Assembly (NCBI RefSeq): GCF_024166365.1
Contig: NW_026060237.1
Coordinates: 3,286,001-3,350,000, forward strand
DNA from: Elephas maximus indicus
Lineage: Eukaryota > Chordata > Mammalia > Proboscidea > Elephantidae
DNA length: 64,000 nucleotides
Reading direction: 5' to 3'
Position 1 is the stretch's first letter. Each line of letters begins with the position of its first letter. The notes beneath the pieces were generated by a model. The model ran no database searches and was not told the DNA's origin. It saw only the letters and a list, made by a program, of their open reading frames with translations. Shown here in pieces: positions 1-13,359 of the stretch. The translations under genes were made by a program, and so were the position numbers.

Positions 1-768
1 GACCATGGTTTCAGGAAACATCTCAGTTAATTGGCATAATAAAATTTATTAAGAAAAGATTCTGTATCCCACTTTGAAGAGTGGCATCTGGGTCTTAAAC
101 ACTAGCAAGCAGCCATCCAAGATGCATCAATTGCTCTCAACCCACCTGGGTCAAAGGAGAATGAAGAACACCAAGGACCCAAGGCAATTATGAGCCCAAG
201 AGACAGAAAGGGCCACATGAACCAGAGACTACATCATCCTGAGACCAGAAGAACTAGATGGTACCCAGCTACAATTGATGACTGCCCTGACAGGGAACAC
301 AACAGAGAACCCCTGAGGGAGCAGGAGAGCAGTGGGGTGCATACCCCAAATTCTCATAAAAAGACCAGACTTAATGGCCTGACTGAGACTGGAAGGTCCC
401 TGGTTGTCATGGCCCCCAGTCCTTCTCTTGGCCCAGGACAGGAACCATTCCTGAAGCCAACTCTTGAGACATGGATTGGACTGGACTATGGGTGGGAGAG
501 GGATGTTGGTTGGAGTGAGCTTCTTGGATCAGGTGGACTCTTGAGACTATGTTGGCATCTCCAGCCTGGAGGGGAGATGAGAGGGTGCAAGGGGTTAGAA
601 GCTGACGAAATGCAAACGAAAAGAGAGACTGGAGGGAGAGAGCTGATATCTCGTTAGGGGAACAGTAATTGGGAATGTGTAACAAGGTGTATATGGGTTT
701 TTGTGTGAGAGACTGACTGGATTTGTAAACTTTCATTTAAAACACAGTAAAAATTATTAAAAAAATGT
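1..768 (+). mobile_element. L1 3' UTR end (element runs off window start)
   Basis: This is the 3' untranslated end of an L1 retrotransposon. It matches, almost segment by segment, the 3' UTRs of two other L1 copies here (20,540-21,290 and 53,940-54,715): the same opening over the first 120 bases, the same middle around the phrase describing AGACAGAAAGGGCCACATGA, and a final A-rich stretch near 745-768. The longest open frame inside (190-657, + strand) lies wholly in this noncoding tail and is not a gene. The rest of the element lies before base 1. Confidence 0.85.
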
Positions 769-2171
769 ATTATGTTCACTGAAGACATTAATTTTTCTGA
801 AGGTGTGTTCTGGAAGCAGAGAGAAAAGTGTAGTTTAATTCCACTCTGAGAACCCAGGGCTTGTTTACCCCTATCAGTTCTTGTTGCTTTCTCTATTCTA
901 CAGGAGAGCAGCAAGTGCCTGGCACTGAAACCCACCATCTGTACCAGGAAACTTCTGGCTGAGGGCAGGGGGTAGGGGGAGCACGTTTAAAAATCCTGGG
1001 TTTTCAATAGTCAATATCACACGTATAATTTGGTGACATGAGAACTCAAGTTCTACTGTAGTTTTGTGATGATAAACATGACACGTGGAAAAATTGTAGG
1101 GTTTTGTCTTTCCCAAGAATGTAGATGCTGAGTCTAGATATCTAAAGAGAGATTGACATTTGGCTTATTGGTTCAAGTCTGGGTGTGCTTGTGTAATAAC
1201 TTCTGCTATCCACACCTTCACACACACACAAACACACACACAACCTCATCCTCTTCTCCAACCAACTACTTAATCTCTGAAGTGTGCATACACTGGTGCA
1301 CGCTCTTCCTTTCAGAGGAAACAGGAGCAGAAGTTTGTGGCCTACAGCAGCCTGAGCCCAGGGTTGAGAATTTTCTTACACCCTTGACATTTTGGTGCAT
1401 TTTTGGTAAAAGACAGAGAAGGAAGTAAACAGAATAAACCCAAAGCTATATATGCATAACCCTTATTGTGAAAGGGGTTCTCTGGCATATTTGTGTGCTT
1501 TCTGTGTCTTTTGCTGTTTCCCCACCCCCAGAAGGCTCTTTTGCAGTGAAGCACCAAATAATTGCTTTTGGGATTTCCACAAATCTTGATTCAGGATTAT
1601 AGACCTAATTGTTCTTTTAAGAACATCACTGAGAAAATGGCCAGGTGGATCTTACATGTTAATTCAGTGGTAGAAACCCAAACTACCTGTTGCTACATTA
1701 GCTGGAACATATTTTGAGTTCATCTGTTGCAACCTATTTGGCAGGTTCCTGAAAACATAGATCATTTATTACATTTGGGCTAGGGAGTACTCAGATAATA
1801 AAATCTTAAAAACAAATATGCAATTTTGATTATGACCCCCAAAGGGTTGTAATCTTTAAGGCAGTAGAAAGAAGGTAGGGAAGACAATGGGAACACTGAA
1901 CATTACTGCCCCAAGAAAACAACATGATTTTCCAGGTGTTGAAGAATATCTTTGGTATACACCATTGCAAGTCCCTTTGTGTACCACCTACCACCTGTCT
2001 GACTGGGAGTGTCTGTTTCATTGAAGGTGGGTCTCTAGTCTTCTTCAGATTTTCTTCTCTACAATGCTAGGGCCTGGGACCAGGACCTTTTACTCAAAAG
2101 ATATGTGTTGGCTGACTGGGCTCACCTGACAAGAAGAGAATGTAAGCATTTAACCTGGGCTCTATTTAAAG
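769..2171. other. No gene recognised; short CA microsatellite
   Basis: I see no coding exon and no repeat family I can name in this stretch. It contains an imperfect CA microsatellite at about 1,219-1,243. The short open frames on both strands show no conserved motif. Confidence 0.5.
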
Positions 2172-3540
2172 GAGACGTTCTTCTTCGGTGCAATTGAGTC
2201 AGTTCCACCTCATGGTGACCCTGTGTACAACAGAACGAAACACTGTCCGGTCCTGTGCCATTCACAATCGCTGCTATGTTTGAGACCATTTTTGCATCTA
2301 CTGTGTCAATCCATCTCATTGAGGGTCTTCCTGTTTTTCACTAACCCTCCACTTTACCAAGCATGATATCTTTCTCTAGGGACTGGTCCCTCCCATAACA
2401 TATCTAAAGTGCATGAGAAGAAGTCTCACCATTCTTGCTTCTAAGGAGAATTCTGGCTCTACTTCTCCCAAGACAGATTTTGTTTCATTCTTCTGGAAGT
2501 CCATTGTACAGTCAGTATAATTCGCCAACACCACAGTTGAAAGACATCAATTTTTCTCGTCTTCCTTATTCATTATGCAGTTTTCATGTGTATAGATGGC
2601 CATAGAAGACACCATGGCTTGTGTCAGGCACACCTTAATCCTTAAAGTGACATCTTAGCTTTTCAACACTTTAAAGAGATCTTTTACAGAAGATTTGTCC
2701 ACAGGCAATGCATCTTTTGGGTTAACTGCTTCTTCCATAGCTGTCGATGTGGATCCAAGTAAGAAGAAATCCTTGACAGCCTCAGACTTTTCTCCGTTTG
2801 TCATGATGTTGCTTATTGGTTCACATGTGAGGTTTTGTGTTTTCTTCATGTTGAGGTGTAATGTTGAAATCTGTAGACTTTGATCTTTGTCAGTAAGTGC
2901 TTCAAGTCCTCTTCACTTTTAGGAAGTGAGGTTGTGTCATCTGCATAACACAGGTTGTTAATGAGCTTGCTCCCCTCCTGATGCTGCATTCTTTTTCACA
3001 TAGTCCGGCTTTTCGGATAACTTGCTCAAATGGAGATTGAATAAATATGGTGAAAGGTACACAGTGATGCTCATCTTTCCTGACATTAAATCGTGCAGTA
3101 TCCCCTTGTGCTGGTAGAATGACCACATCTTGCTCTAAGTACTGGTTCCTCATGAGCACAATTAAGTGTTTTGGAATTCCCTTTCTTCTCAGTCTTATCC
3201 AATGTTTGTTATGATCCACAGTCAAATCCCTTTGCATAGTTCATAAAGCCCTCTTTCTGCTGTTTGCTTTCAGCCAAAATCCATCGGACATCAACAATGA
3301 TATCCTTCATTTCATGTCCTTTTCTGGAACTGGCCTAAATTTCAGGCAGTTCCCTGTCCATGTACTGTTAAAATAATTTTAGATTTATCTTTAGCATAAT
3401 TTTACTTGTATGTGACATTAATGATATTGTTTGGTAATTTCTGCATTCAACTGAATCACTTTTGTTTGGAATAGGCACAAAGATGGATCTCTTCCAGCCA
3501 GTGCCTGGGTAGTTCTTCTCCAAATTTCATTTCTTTTTAT
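2172..3540 (-). mobile_element. RTE-clade LINE, 3' portion (split by L1)
   Basis: Minus-strand fragment of an RTE-type non-LTR retrotransposon, the group that includes BovB. The reverse complement around 2,905-2,960 encodes an L-C-Y-A-D-D-T-T motif, the reverse transcriptase active-site signature of RTE elements, although surrounding frames are broken. The 3' tail at 2,172-2,330 matches the tail of the nested RTE copy at 6,984-7,322 and the tail shared by AfroSINEs. The sequence stops at about 3,540, where an L1 was inserted, and resumes at 11,406. Comparison with the RTE copy at 56,891-59,640 shows that the two halves are contiguous there. Confidence 0.8.
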
Positions 3541-6500
3541 GGCACTTTAAGTAAAAGTTTACAATTCAAGTCAGTTTCTCATACAAAAACTTATACGCAC
3601 ATTATTATGGGACCCTAGTTATTCTCCCTACAATGTGACAGCACACTCCTTCTCTACACCCTGTATTTCCCGTGTCCATGCAACCAGCTCCTGTCCTCCT
3701 CTGCCTTCTCCTCTCACCACAGAACAGAGCTTCCAACATAGTCTTACGTGTATTTTTCAGCTAAGAAGCACACTACTCAGCAGTATCATTTTATGCCTTA
3801 TAGTCCAGTCTAGTCTTTGAAGAGTTGGCTTTGGGAATGCTTTTAGTTTTGGGCTAAAAGAAAGCCTGGAGGCCGTGACCTCTGGGTTCCCTCCAGTCTC
3901 CTTCAGATCATTAGGTCTGGAATCTTCACTAGAATTTGAGTTCTGTCTCCGGCCCCCTTTACTCCTACTTCATCAGGGACTCTCTGTTTTGTTTCCTGTC
4001 AGGGCAGTCATTGGTGGTAGCCAGGCACCCTCTACTTCTTCTGGTCTCAGGCTGATGGAGTCTCTTCTTTATGTGTCTTTTTCTGTCTCTTGGGCTCACA
4101 TTTTCCTTGTGTTTTGATGTTCTTCATTCTCCTTTGCTGCAGGTCAGTTGAGTCCAATTGATGCATCTTAGATGGCTGCTTACTAGCTTTTAAGACCCCA
4201 GATCCCTCTCACCAAAGTGGGATGCAGAACAATTCTTTTTAATACACTTTGTTATGCCACTTGACCTAGGTGGCCCCTGAAACCATGTTGCCCAGACCCC
4301 CACCCCTGCTACTCTGACCCTTAAAGTCTTTGGTTGTATTCAGGAAACTTCTCAGCTTTTGGTTTTCTCCAGTTGTGCTTACTTCCTCTGTATTATGCAT
4401 TCTTCTTCCCTTCCCCTAAAATAATTCTTGTTTAGTATCTAATTAGCGAGTGCCCCCTTCTTTCGCTCCCTATCCTCATAACAACCGAAGAATGTTTTCG
4501 TCTGTGTTTAAAACTTTCCTTGAGTTTTTATAACAGTGGTTTCATACAATATTTATCATATTGCAACTAATGAGTTGCACTCGGCAAAATGCCTTCCAGT
4601 TTCCTCTATGAGATTTTTCATGGATTCATCTTTATTCGTTATCACTGCGTATTATTCCATTGTATGAATGTACTGCAAAACATTTATGCATTCATTCAAC
4701 AATGGGCACCTTGTTTGTATGTATCTTTTTGCTATTGTAAACAGTGCTGCAGTGAACATGGGTGTCCATATTTCTATTGTGTGAGGGCTCTTATTTCTCT
4801 ATGATATACTCCAAGGAGTGAGATTGCTGGATTGTATGGCACTTTTATTTCTAGCTTTTTAAGAAAACATCAAATTGATTTCAAAAGTGGTTGTACTGTT
4901 TTATACTCCACCAGTAGTGTGTAAGTGTTCTTGTTTCTCTACAACTTCTCCAACATTTATTATTTTCTATTTCTTGGAATAATGCTAGCCTTGTTGAGGT
5001 GAGAGGGTATCTCACTATAGCTTTAATTTGCATTTCTCCAGTGGCTAATGATGGTGAGCATTTCCTCATGTATCTGTTAGTCCCCTAAATGTCCTCTTTG
5101 GTGAAGTGTCTGTTCATATCCTTAGCCCATTTTCTAACTGGATTATTTGTCTTTTTGTTGTTGAGTTCTTGCAGTATCATGTAGATTTTTAGAGAGTAGA
5201 TACTGATCAGATTTGTCATAGCCAAAAATATTTTCCCAGTCTGTAGGTTGTCTTTTCACTCATTTGGTGCAGCCTTTGGATGAGCATAGGTGTTTGATAT
5301 TTAGGAGTTCCCAGGTATCTAGTTTCTCTTCGGATATTTGTACATTGTTAGTCATGTTTTGTATACTGTTCATGCCATGTATTGGGGCTCCTAGTGTTCC
5401 TATTTTTTCTTCCATGATCTTCATCATTTTAGATTTTATATTTAGGTCTTTGATCCATTTTGAGTTAGTTTTTGTGCCTCATGTTAAGTACGGGTCTTGT
5501 TTTATTTTTTTGCGTGTGTATATCCAGTATGCCAGCATCATTTGTCAAATAGCCTTTTTCCCGTTTAAGAAACTTTCAGCCGTTGTCATGTATCAGCTGT
5601 TCATAGGTGGATGAATTTATATCTGGATTCTCAGTTCTCTTCCATTGGTCTACATATGTGTTGTTGTACCAGTTCCAGGCTGTTTTGACTACTGTTGTGG
5701 TATAATAGGTTCTAAAACCAGGCATCCCATTTTGTTCTTCTTTTTCAGTAATACTTTACATATCTGGAGCCTCTTCCCTTTCTATATCAAGTTTGTGATT
5801 TGTTTCTCCATCTTATTAAAAAATGCCATTAGGTTTTGGATAGGGATTGCATTGTACGCATAGATGGCTTTGGTTGGGTAGAATAGACATTTTCACAACG
5901 CTGATTCTTCTTATTCATAAACAAAGTATGTTTTTCCACTTACGTAGGTCTCTTTTGGTTTCTTGCAGTAGTGCCTTGTAGTTTTCTTTGTATAGGTCCT
6001 TTACGTCTCTGGTTAGATTTATTCCCAAGTATTTAATCTTCTTGGGGGCTATTGAAAAATGGTATCAGTTTGGGGATTTTCTCTTCGACATTTGCTTTGT
6101 TGGTGTAGAGGAACTGAACTGCTTGGTGTGTTTATCTTGTATCCTGATACTTTGCTGAACTCTTCAGTCACTTCCAGTAGTTCGTCTTGTGGATTCTTTA
6201 GGGTTTTCTGTGTGTAAGATCATATCTACAAATAGAGATAATTTTACTCCTTCCTTACCAATTTGGATGAACTTTATTTTGCTAGCCAAATAGCAATATT
6301 GAATAAGAGCGGAGATAAAGGGCATCCTTGTCTTTTTCCCATTCTCAAGGAAAATGATTTCAAACTCTCTCCATTTAGCAGGAAGTCAGCAGTTTGCTTT
6401 GCGTAAATGCAATTGTTATGTTGAGTAATATCCCTTCTATTCCTATTTTGCTGAGAGTTTTTATCATAAACGGGTGTTGGATTTTCTCAAATGCCTTTTC

Positions 6501-9500
6501 TGTATCAATTGTGGAGATGGTATTGTTCTTGCCTTTTATTTATGTGAGGGATTACCCTGATTGTTTTTCTAATGTGTAACCATCACTGTATACCTGGTAT
6601 GAAGCCTACATGGTCACGATGAATCATTTATTTGATATGTTGTTCAATTGTATTGGCTAGAATTTTATTGAGAATTTTTGCATCTAAGTTAATGAGGGAT
6701 ATTGGTCTCTAATTTTTTGTGATGTCTTTACCTGGTTTTTGTATAAAGGGTTATGCTGGCTTAAAAGAATGAGTTTGGGAGCATGTCATCCTTTTGTATG
6801 TTCTGAAATACCTTTAGTAGAAGTCGTATTATTATTCTCTGAAAGTTTGGTGGAATTATCCAGTGAAATCGTCAGGGCAGGGGCTCTGTTTTTTTGTTGT
6901 TGTTGGGAGTTTTTAAACTACCTTTTCAATCTCTTCTATTGATATAGATTTATGTAGTTGCCCTACCTATGTGTTAGTTTAGGTTGTTGTTGTCGTCGTT
7001 AGGTGCCGTCAAGTCTGTTCCGACTCATAGCGACCCTATGCACAACAGGATGAAACACTGCCCTGCCCTGAGCCCTCCTTACAGTCGTTGTTACACTTGA
7101 GCTCATTGTTGCAGTCATTGGGTCAATCCACCTCGTTGAGGGTCTTCCTCTTTTCTGCTGACCCTGTCCTCTGCCAAGCATGATGTCCTTCTCCAGGGAC
7201 TGATCCCTCCTGACAACGTGTCCAAAGTATGTAAGACGCAGCCTCGCCATCCTTGCCTCTAAGGAGCATTCTGGCTGTGCTTCTTCTAAGACAGATTTGT
7301 TCATCTATCTAATAAATCTGTCTTAGTATAGGTAGGTAATGTGTGTTTAGAAATTTGTCCATTTCCTCTGTTTTCAAATTTGTTCAGGACAATTTTTCAT
7401 AGCGCTTTATTATGATTATTTTAATATCAGTTGGTTCTGTTGTGATATCACCCATCTCATTTCTTATTCAGGTTTTGTGCATCCTCTCCTGTTTTTCTTC
7501 GGTCAGCTTGGCCAGTCCTTTATCATTTTGTTGCTCTTTTCAAAGAACCAGCTTTTGTTTTTGTTAACTCTTTGTTTTTCTGTTCTCTGTTTCATTTAAT
7601 TCTGCTCTTATTTTTATTATTTGCTTTCTTCTTCTGAGGGCTACTTTTGCTGATCGCTATTTTTTTGAGTAGTAGGCATAATCCTTTGATTGTGGCCCTT
7701 TCTTCTTTTTGGAAGTGTGCTTGTGATGTTATAAATTGATCTCTGAGAACTGCTTTTGCTGTGTCCTAAAGGTTCTCATAGAAAGTGTTTTCGTTCTCAT
7801 TTGATTCTATGAATTTCTTTATTTTGTCTTTAATTTTTTCTATAACCCTGTAGTCTTCAGCAAGATGCTTCTCAGTTTCTGTGTTTGATTTTTTCCTTGC
7901 TTTTTCAGTTACTGATTTCTACCTTTATGGCTTTAATTCAGAAAAGCTGCTTTGTAATATTCCAACGTTTTGCATTAGTTAAGGCTTGCTTTATGGGCTA
8001 ACATGTGGTCTATTCTAGAGCATGTACCATGTGCATTGGAAAAGAAAAGTATACTTGGCTGCTGTTGGTTGGAGCGTTCTGTATATGTTTATGAGGTCAG
8101 GTCGATTGATTGAGGCATTTAAATCTTCCATGTCGTTGTTGAGCTGCTTTCTGGATGTTCTGTCCTTCATTGAAAATGGTGTGTTGAAGTCTTCTACTAT
8201 TATTGTGGAGACTTCTGTCTTTCTTCATTGCTGTTAGAGTTTGTTTTGTGTATTTTGGAACCCTGTTGTTGGGTGCGTAAGTATTTATTATGGTTGTATC
8301 ATATTGGCATATTGACGATCTAATCATTATATAGTGTCCTTATCTTTTGTGATACATTTTACTTTAAAGTCTATTTTGTCAGAAATTAATGTTGCTAGCT
8401 CTGGTCTTTTTTGATTGTTCTTTGCTTGATACATATATTTTTTCCATCCTTTGAGTTTTAGTTTGTTTATGTCTTTAAGGTGTGTCTCCTGTAGGCAGTG
8501 AATAGACAGAACATTTTTATTTATCTTATTTATTTATCTTAACCCACTCTCTGTCTCTTTACTGGTGCATTTGGTCCATTTGCATTCAGCATAATTATGG
8601 ATAGGTATGAATTTACAGCTATCATTTTGATGTCTTTGTGAGTGTGTTGTTGACAGCTTCTTTTTTCTAGTTAGTTTTTTGTGTCAACCAGTTTTTCTTT
8701 ATGTTTTGTCTTTTCATCTTTTTCATTGTTGTTGCTTTTGTATTTGCTGAGTCTTTATGTTTTTCGTGTTTTTTATTTTGATGTTTAGGATTCTTAGTTT
8801 CCTTTGTGGTTGCCGTTATATTTTCCCCTACTTTTCTAAACCAATCTTAATTATTGATACCACCTTGACTTCCTCTTTGTATGAAAGATACATGACTATA
8901 GTTTAGTCCCTCTTTTTTTATTTAATGTTGTCATCTTTTACAAAATGGCATCTCTGTTCCCTCTTTTGAGCATTTTGCTTTGATTTATTTTTGTAATTTC
9001 CCTATCTGGGTTGATATCTTGTTGCTCTGTCCTGCGTTCTAGTCCTGGATTATTATCTGATGCTATTGATTTTCTAACTGCGTGACTCCCTTTAGTATTT
9101 CCTGTAATTGTGGTTTGGTTTTCAAATTCCCTAAACCTCTGTTTGTCTGAAAATGACCTAATTTTGTCTTCATATTTGAGAAACAGTTTTGCTGGATATA
9201 TAATTCTTGGCTGGCAATTTTATTTTTTCCTTTAAGTCTTTAAATATGTAGTTTCATTGCTTTCTGGTCTGCTTGGTTTGCTCTGAGTACTCTGAGCTTA
9301 GTCTTATTGACTCTCTTTTATAGTTGACTTTTCGTGTATCCCTAGCTGCTCTTAAAATTCTCTCTTTATCTTTGGTTTTGGCAAGTTTGATTATAATATG
9401 TTTTGGTGACTTTCTTTTAAGATCTACCTTATGTGGAGTTCAATGAGCATCTTCAATAGAGATCTTCTTATCTGTCACGATATCAGGGAAGTTTTCTGCC

Positions 9501-11405
9501 AACAAATCTTCAACAATTTTCTCTCTCTATTTTCTGTTATCCCACCCTTTCTGGTACTACAGTCACTTGCAGGTTATTTCTCTTGATACAATCCCACATA
9601 ATTCTTAGGGTTTCTTTTTTTAAAAATTCTTTTACCTGATTTTTCCACAAATATGTTGGTGTCAAGTGCTTTGTCTTCAGTCTCACTAAGTCTGACTCCC
9701 ATTTACTCACTTTTACTCCTATGACTATTGAACTAATTATGAAATTTTATTGTTAATCTTCTGAATTCCTGATTGCTGTCTCTCCTGCGTTCTTGCAGCC
9801 TGTTAAGTTTGACATTATGCTCTTCTCTAATCGTCTTAATTTCCTCTAATTCTATGTCTGTGTGTTCCTTGGATTATTTTGAATGTTTCCTGATTTCCTT
9901 CCTGACTGCTTGTAGAACTGCATTTATTAATCTTTTGTATCCTACCCCTGGTAATTCCAGGAAATTCTCTTCATCTGGAAGATTTCTTGATTCTTTGTTT
10001 TTGGAGCTTGTTGAAGCCATCATGGTCTGCCTCTTCATGTTATTTGATATTAACTGTTGTCTCCAAGCCATCAGTAAATCATTGTATTTATTTATTTTAT
10101 GTTTGCTTACTGTGTCCTAACTTCTTGTTTTGACATGCCAAAATAGGCTGGTTGAGTGAATAGTTTGATTATTGGTGGCTTTGAAGCTCTAACATCCTGT
10201 CACCAGGTAGTTAGATCTTTCACTAAGTTTGCAAGTCTTGGAATTCATTTACTTTTTGCGTATGGATTCAGCTCAGGTGTCCAGGTACTAGGTCACCAAG
10301 TTTGTGGAGCAAGCTCTCACCTACAGTCTTAGACAAGCAGGTGTGATTGGTGTAGGCAGAGGTATCTGGCTGCAATAAGGTGTCACACACTAAGAAAAGC
10401 TGGTGACTGACAATCACCCCTGCATGTCTGTTAGGAATGCATATTCCTGTTCCCTGGAGTGCCTAGGAGGGTGTGTTTTCCAGCCCAACTATGGGCACTC
10501 AGTGCTGTTGGCTATATGCCTGGGAGACACCACTTATCCTTGGACCCCTGTCTTTGTAGTGGCTAGGTGGCCTGGGTGAAGCCACCAGTTCTCATGCTCC
10601 TGAGGTGTGTAGGTGAGGACCCCACTTAATAGGCAGAGCAGTGTCAAATGTCACAAACCTACCTCTGCACCATATAGCTGAAACAGTTGAAGTTAGACTT
10701 CAGGTATATACCCTGTTGTACTGTGATAATGAGGGCATAGGCCATTGAAAATGACCCACATAGGTCTATGCAGAAATGAAAGGCATTGAAAGACCATGGA
10801 CTGCGTATGCCTGTGCCTAGGCAAATGAGCTGTTTCTCCCCCGAGTTCCCAGCTTAGGGGACCCAGCAGATTATTTTTCCCCTGTTTGTTAATTTATTCC
10901 TTCTCTAAGGCTGGGAGGATGACTCACGGCATGTGACAGTTCCTTCCTCCATCTCAGGGGAAGTGGCTACCACTGAAGACAGCTTTGTATCTGTGCAGAA
11001 CAGGGAGGGGTCAGTTGACAGATATTTTTTATACATTGGGGACAAGTTCTTATCATTTTCTAGGAGCAGTGGCTTTTGATGATTCTGTCACATGAGTGGA
11101 CTCTCCACCACTCGGTCTCTGCCAACTTGGAAAACGCGTCCCAAATGCCACTGTTTGCCTCACTGCCCTCAGGCCATCGGATCTGGCTTGTAGGCTGCTG
11201 CTTCCTGCCAGATCGGGTCTGGTATCTCCTTGCTGCCTCTGTGCTATTTCTCTGTCACCATGCCTCTCAGTCTGCTTCCTCAACTTTGCCTTTGAAATTC
11301 AGGGTCCCTAGATTGTCATATATAATTGATTCAATTTTTTTCAGGCCTTTGCTGTAAGAGGGACCACAGGATTCATCTGACTACTCCAGCATCTTGGCCC
11401 CCGCC
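3541..11405 (-). mobile_element. Near full-length L1 retrotransposon, decayed
   Basis: Minus-strand L1 of about 7.9 kb (about 7.5 kb without the RTE nested at 6,984-7,322). In transcription order: a 5' UTR from 11,405 to about 10,090, whose first bases read GGCCAAGATG as in other L1 starts; an ORF1 region at about 10,090-9,030; an ORF2 region at about 8,630-4,575 with endonuclease, reverse transcriptase and C-terminal parts; and a 3' UTR to about 3,541. Homology to the L1 at 46,864-54,840 is visible along the body. No open frame longer than about 120 codons survives on the coding strand, so both ORFs are dead. It interrupts an older RTE element, which fixes the order of insertion. Confidence 0.85.
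6984..7322 (-). mobile_element. RTE 3' end nested in L1, with target-site duplication
   Basis: A 5'-truncated RTE copy inserted into the L1 ORF2. It carries the last part of the RTE reading frame: an open minus-strand frame at 6,999-7,304 of 101 codons with the segment F-G-H-V-V-R-R-D typical of the RTE C-terminal region, then the tail that AfroSINEs share. It is flanked by TTAGTTTAGG at 6,974-6,983 and TTAGTATAGG at 7,323-7,332, a 10-bp target-site duplication with one mismatch. It is less decayed than the RTE at 2,172-3,540, as expected for a later insertion. Confidence 0.85.
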
Positions 11406-11700
11406 TCTCTCGAAAGTTCTTGACATAGACAAGTGAGAACCTCCAGTGCTTCATATATTTGTTGAAACACCTGAATTGGTATTCTGACACTTCCTGGAAG
11501 CTTGTTTCTTCACAGATGTGTACGTTCGACTTCCTCATTCAATATCTTTAGTTTCTTGATCATATGCCACCCCCGAAATGGCTGAATATTGGCCGGTTCT
11601 TTTTGGTACTGTGATTGTGTGTTCCTTCCATCATCTTTTGGTTCCTCCTGCATTGTTCAATGTTTTGCCTACAGAATCCATCAAGATTTGCTAGAAATAG
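11406..11700 (-). mobile_element. RTE-clade LINE, continuation beyond the L1
   Basis: This resumes the RTE element cut at 3,540. The order of matching blocks (ACAAGTGAGAACCTCCAGTGC at about 11,430, then the AAATGGCTGAAT and CCTTCCATCATCTTTTG segments) parallels 57,965-58,200 in the longer RTE copy. The 5' limit near 11,700 is approximate because similarity fades. Confidence 0.7.
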
Positions 11701-12834
11701 AAATACCATAGGAACCAGCAAATAAGAAGAAATGATGGAGCAATCAACAATAAGTGATAAAAATTTTTGCAGAAGGCTACTGCATTGTGAATGACAGCAC
11801 CTCCTGGGGGGGCTTGACCAAAAGGAGGAAACTGTGGAAGCTAGAAATCTATGTAGAGACTAAAAATGGTAAACTGAGGACATTTTTGCCAAGTCTGGAG
11901 AATATGGAGAAACCTGGTATCATGGAGCAAGTGTTCTAAGACAATAAGAAACCTATACCTTAGAGTTAACAACTAGCTAGTTTCTTTAAGTTAATTTGTA
12001 ATGGACCCTATTAGACTTGCTCTGCATTTCACGTAAGTTGGCTTAGTTAGGCATTGACCCCTCAGACCTTCGTCGTTTGTCTTCTTAGCCAAACACAGTT
12101 CTGAGAAAGAAAGGATTTCAAGAGGCATTTTGATGAGTATCTGAAAGAATCATCGAAACCTCTTGGATTTCCCTGACTTTCTTTGTTCCTCGGACTGTAA
12201 AGACTCCGTATTGCTTCACCTTTTATACAACACACGTTCTCATGCTGTTTGTTATCCAATTCACGGATTGTATGATCAAATAATAAATCCCTAGCAGTAT
12301 TTTGAACTTTGTTTCCATCCTAAGCAATTCTTTTACATAAGTCACCACTAATTTGATGATATTTTGAAGAGGCTATCAACATGCAATGCACTCATTCTTG
12401 CTATCTCCAAATGATTTAACAAATGAGCATTTTAGTTAAATGTCCTTGAATTTTAATTTCTAATGTGGGTGATGTTTATAGTTACCATCTCACTCCCTCA
12501 GTGAACTCACAAACTCTTTAATGTCTCTGAAGCTTGAAGAGTGCCAAGGAATTTTGGAAAAAAAAAATAAGTACATTTCAAAAAAACACCTAGTCATTTT
12601 CTGGGGCTGGGGAAGAGAAGTCTATATGTGGTTGTATTCCTCTGAAACTGTTTCTTCTCAGCATAGTCTCAACCCCTATCAAATTGCATAACTTTTAAGG
12701 AAAGTAGTTCTATTACACACAGAAAATTGAGGGGCGGATTTTTTCATTGTGATTTTTGTCTTTTGACTTAAAATTTCACCACCATAGAGAGTGCTTGTTT
12801 ATGGTTCATTTATTTTCTGATATCTGTATTATCA
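11701..12834. other. Unassigned sequence with weak minus-strand open frame
   Basis: I do not recognise a gene or repeat here. On the minus strand, a 65-codon open frame at 12,062-12,259 extends upstream in the same general direction with stops, and looks more protein-like than its surroundings (charged, few low-complexity runs). That could mark an old processed pseudogene or the body of an unnamed transposon. There are no splice sites or poly(A) tract that I would trust. Confidence 0.3.
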
Positions 12835-13010
12835 AAAACCAAACTTATGTTGACATCATGTTGATTCTAACTCATAGCGACCCTAATGGACAAAGCAGAA
12901 TTGACCCATACGGTGTCTAAGGCTATCATCTTTTTGGACACGGACTACTTCTGTGGAATGGCTGGCAAGTTTGACATGCCAGCTTTTCAGTTAGCAGCCA
13001 GAAAACTGTA
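12835..13010 (-). mobile_element. AfroSINE (diverged)
   Basis: Reverse-oriented tRNA-derived SINE. It contains the diagnostic CTCATAGCGACCCTA block at about 12,869-12,884 and, towards 13,000, the reverse complement of the segment around GGTTAGCAGCC that follows the tRNA-like head. Other parts are strongly diverged. Confidence 0.7.
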
Positions 13011-13359
13011 GTAAGAAATCATTTTTTCTTTATTTTAAACCTCATCAATGTCCACATTATTTATCCTGTTTTCTTTTATCTCTTTAATGTTATTCACTCT
13101 GTTGTGAGGAATTCTCTCTTCAAAAGTTTCCCTGGGGCTCCACCTGCAAACCTCAGGCCTCAAAGGGTATTGTGTGCTGAGGCCTGATCCTAAAACTCTT
13201 CCTTTTCTGAGGCTAATTGTCAAAAAGAATATGGAAATCTCAGATAATTTACATATATTTAAATTAACATAGGTATTTTGGAAGACAAAAGAAACTTTAA
13301 TACCTCAGGTTATTTTCAGAAACCAATTTCTTTTCTTTTTCTTTATTATGCTCTTGGTG
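13011..13359. other. No gene recognised
   Basis: AT-rich sequence between a SINE and the ERV-L LTR. I see no coding or repeat feature that I can name. Confidence 0.5.

Noticed and set aside
190-657. 155-codon frame as a gene
   Set aside because: Lies entirely within an L1 3' UTR that recurs at 20,540 and 53,940 without that frame.
1219-1243. CRISPR-like or other structured repeat array
   Set aside because: Simple CA microsatellite; no spaced direct repeats found anywhere in the window.
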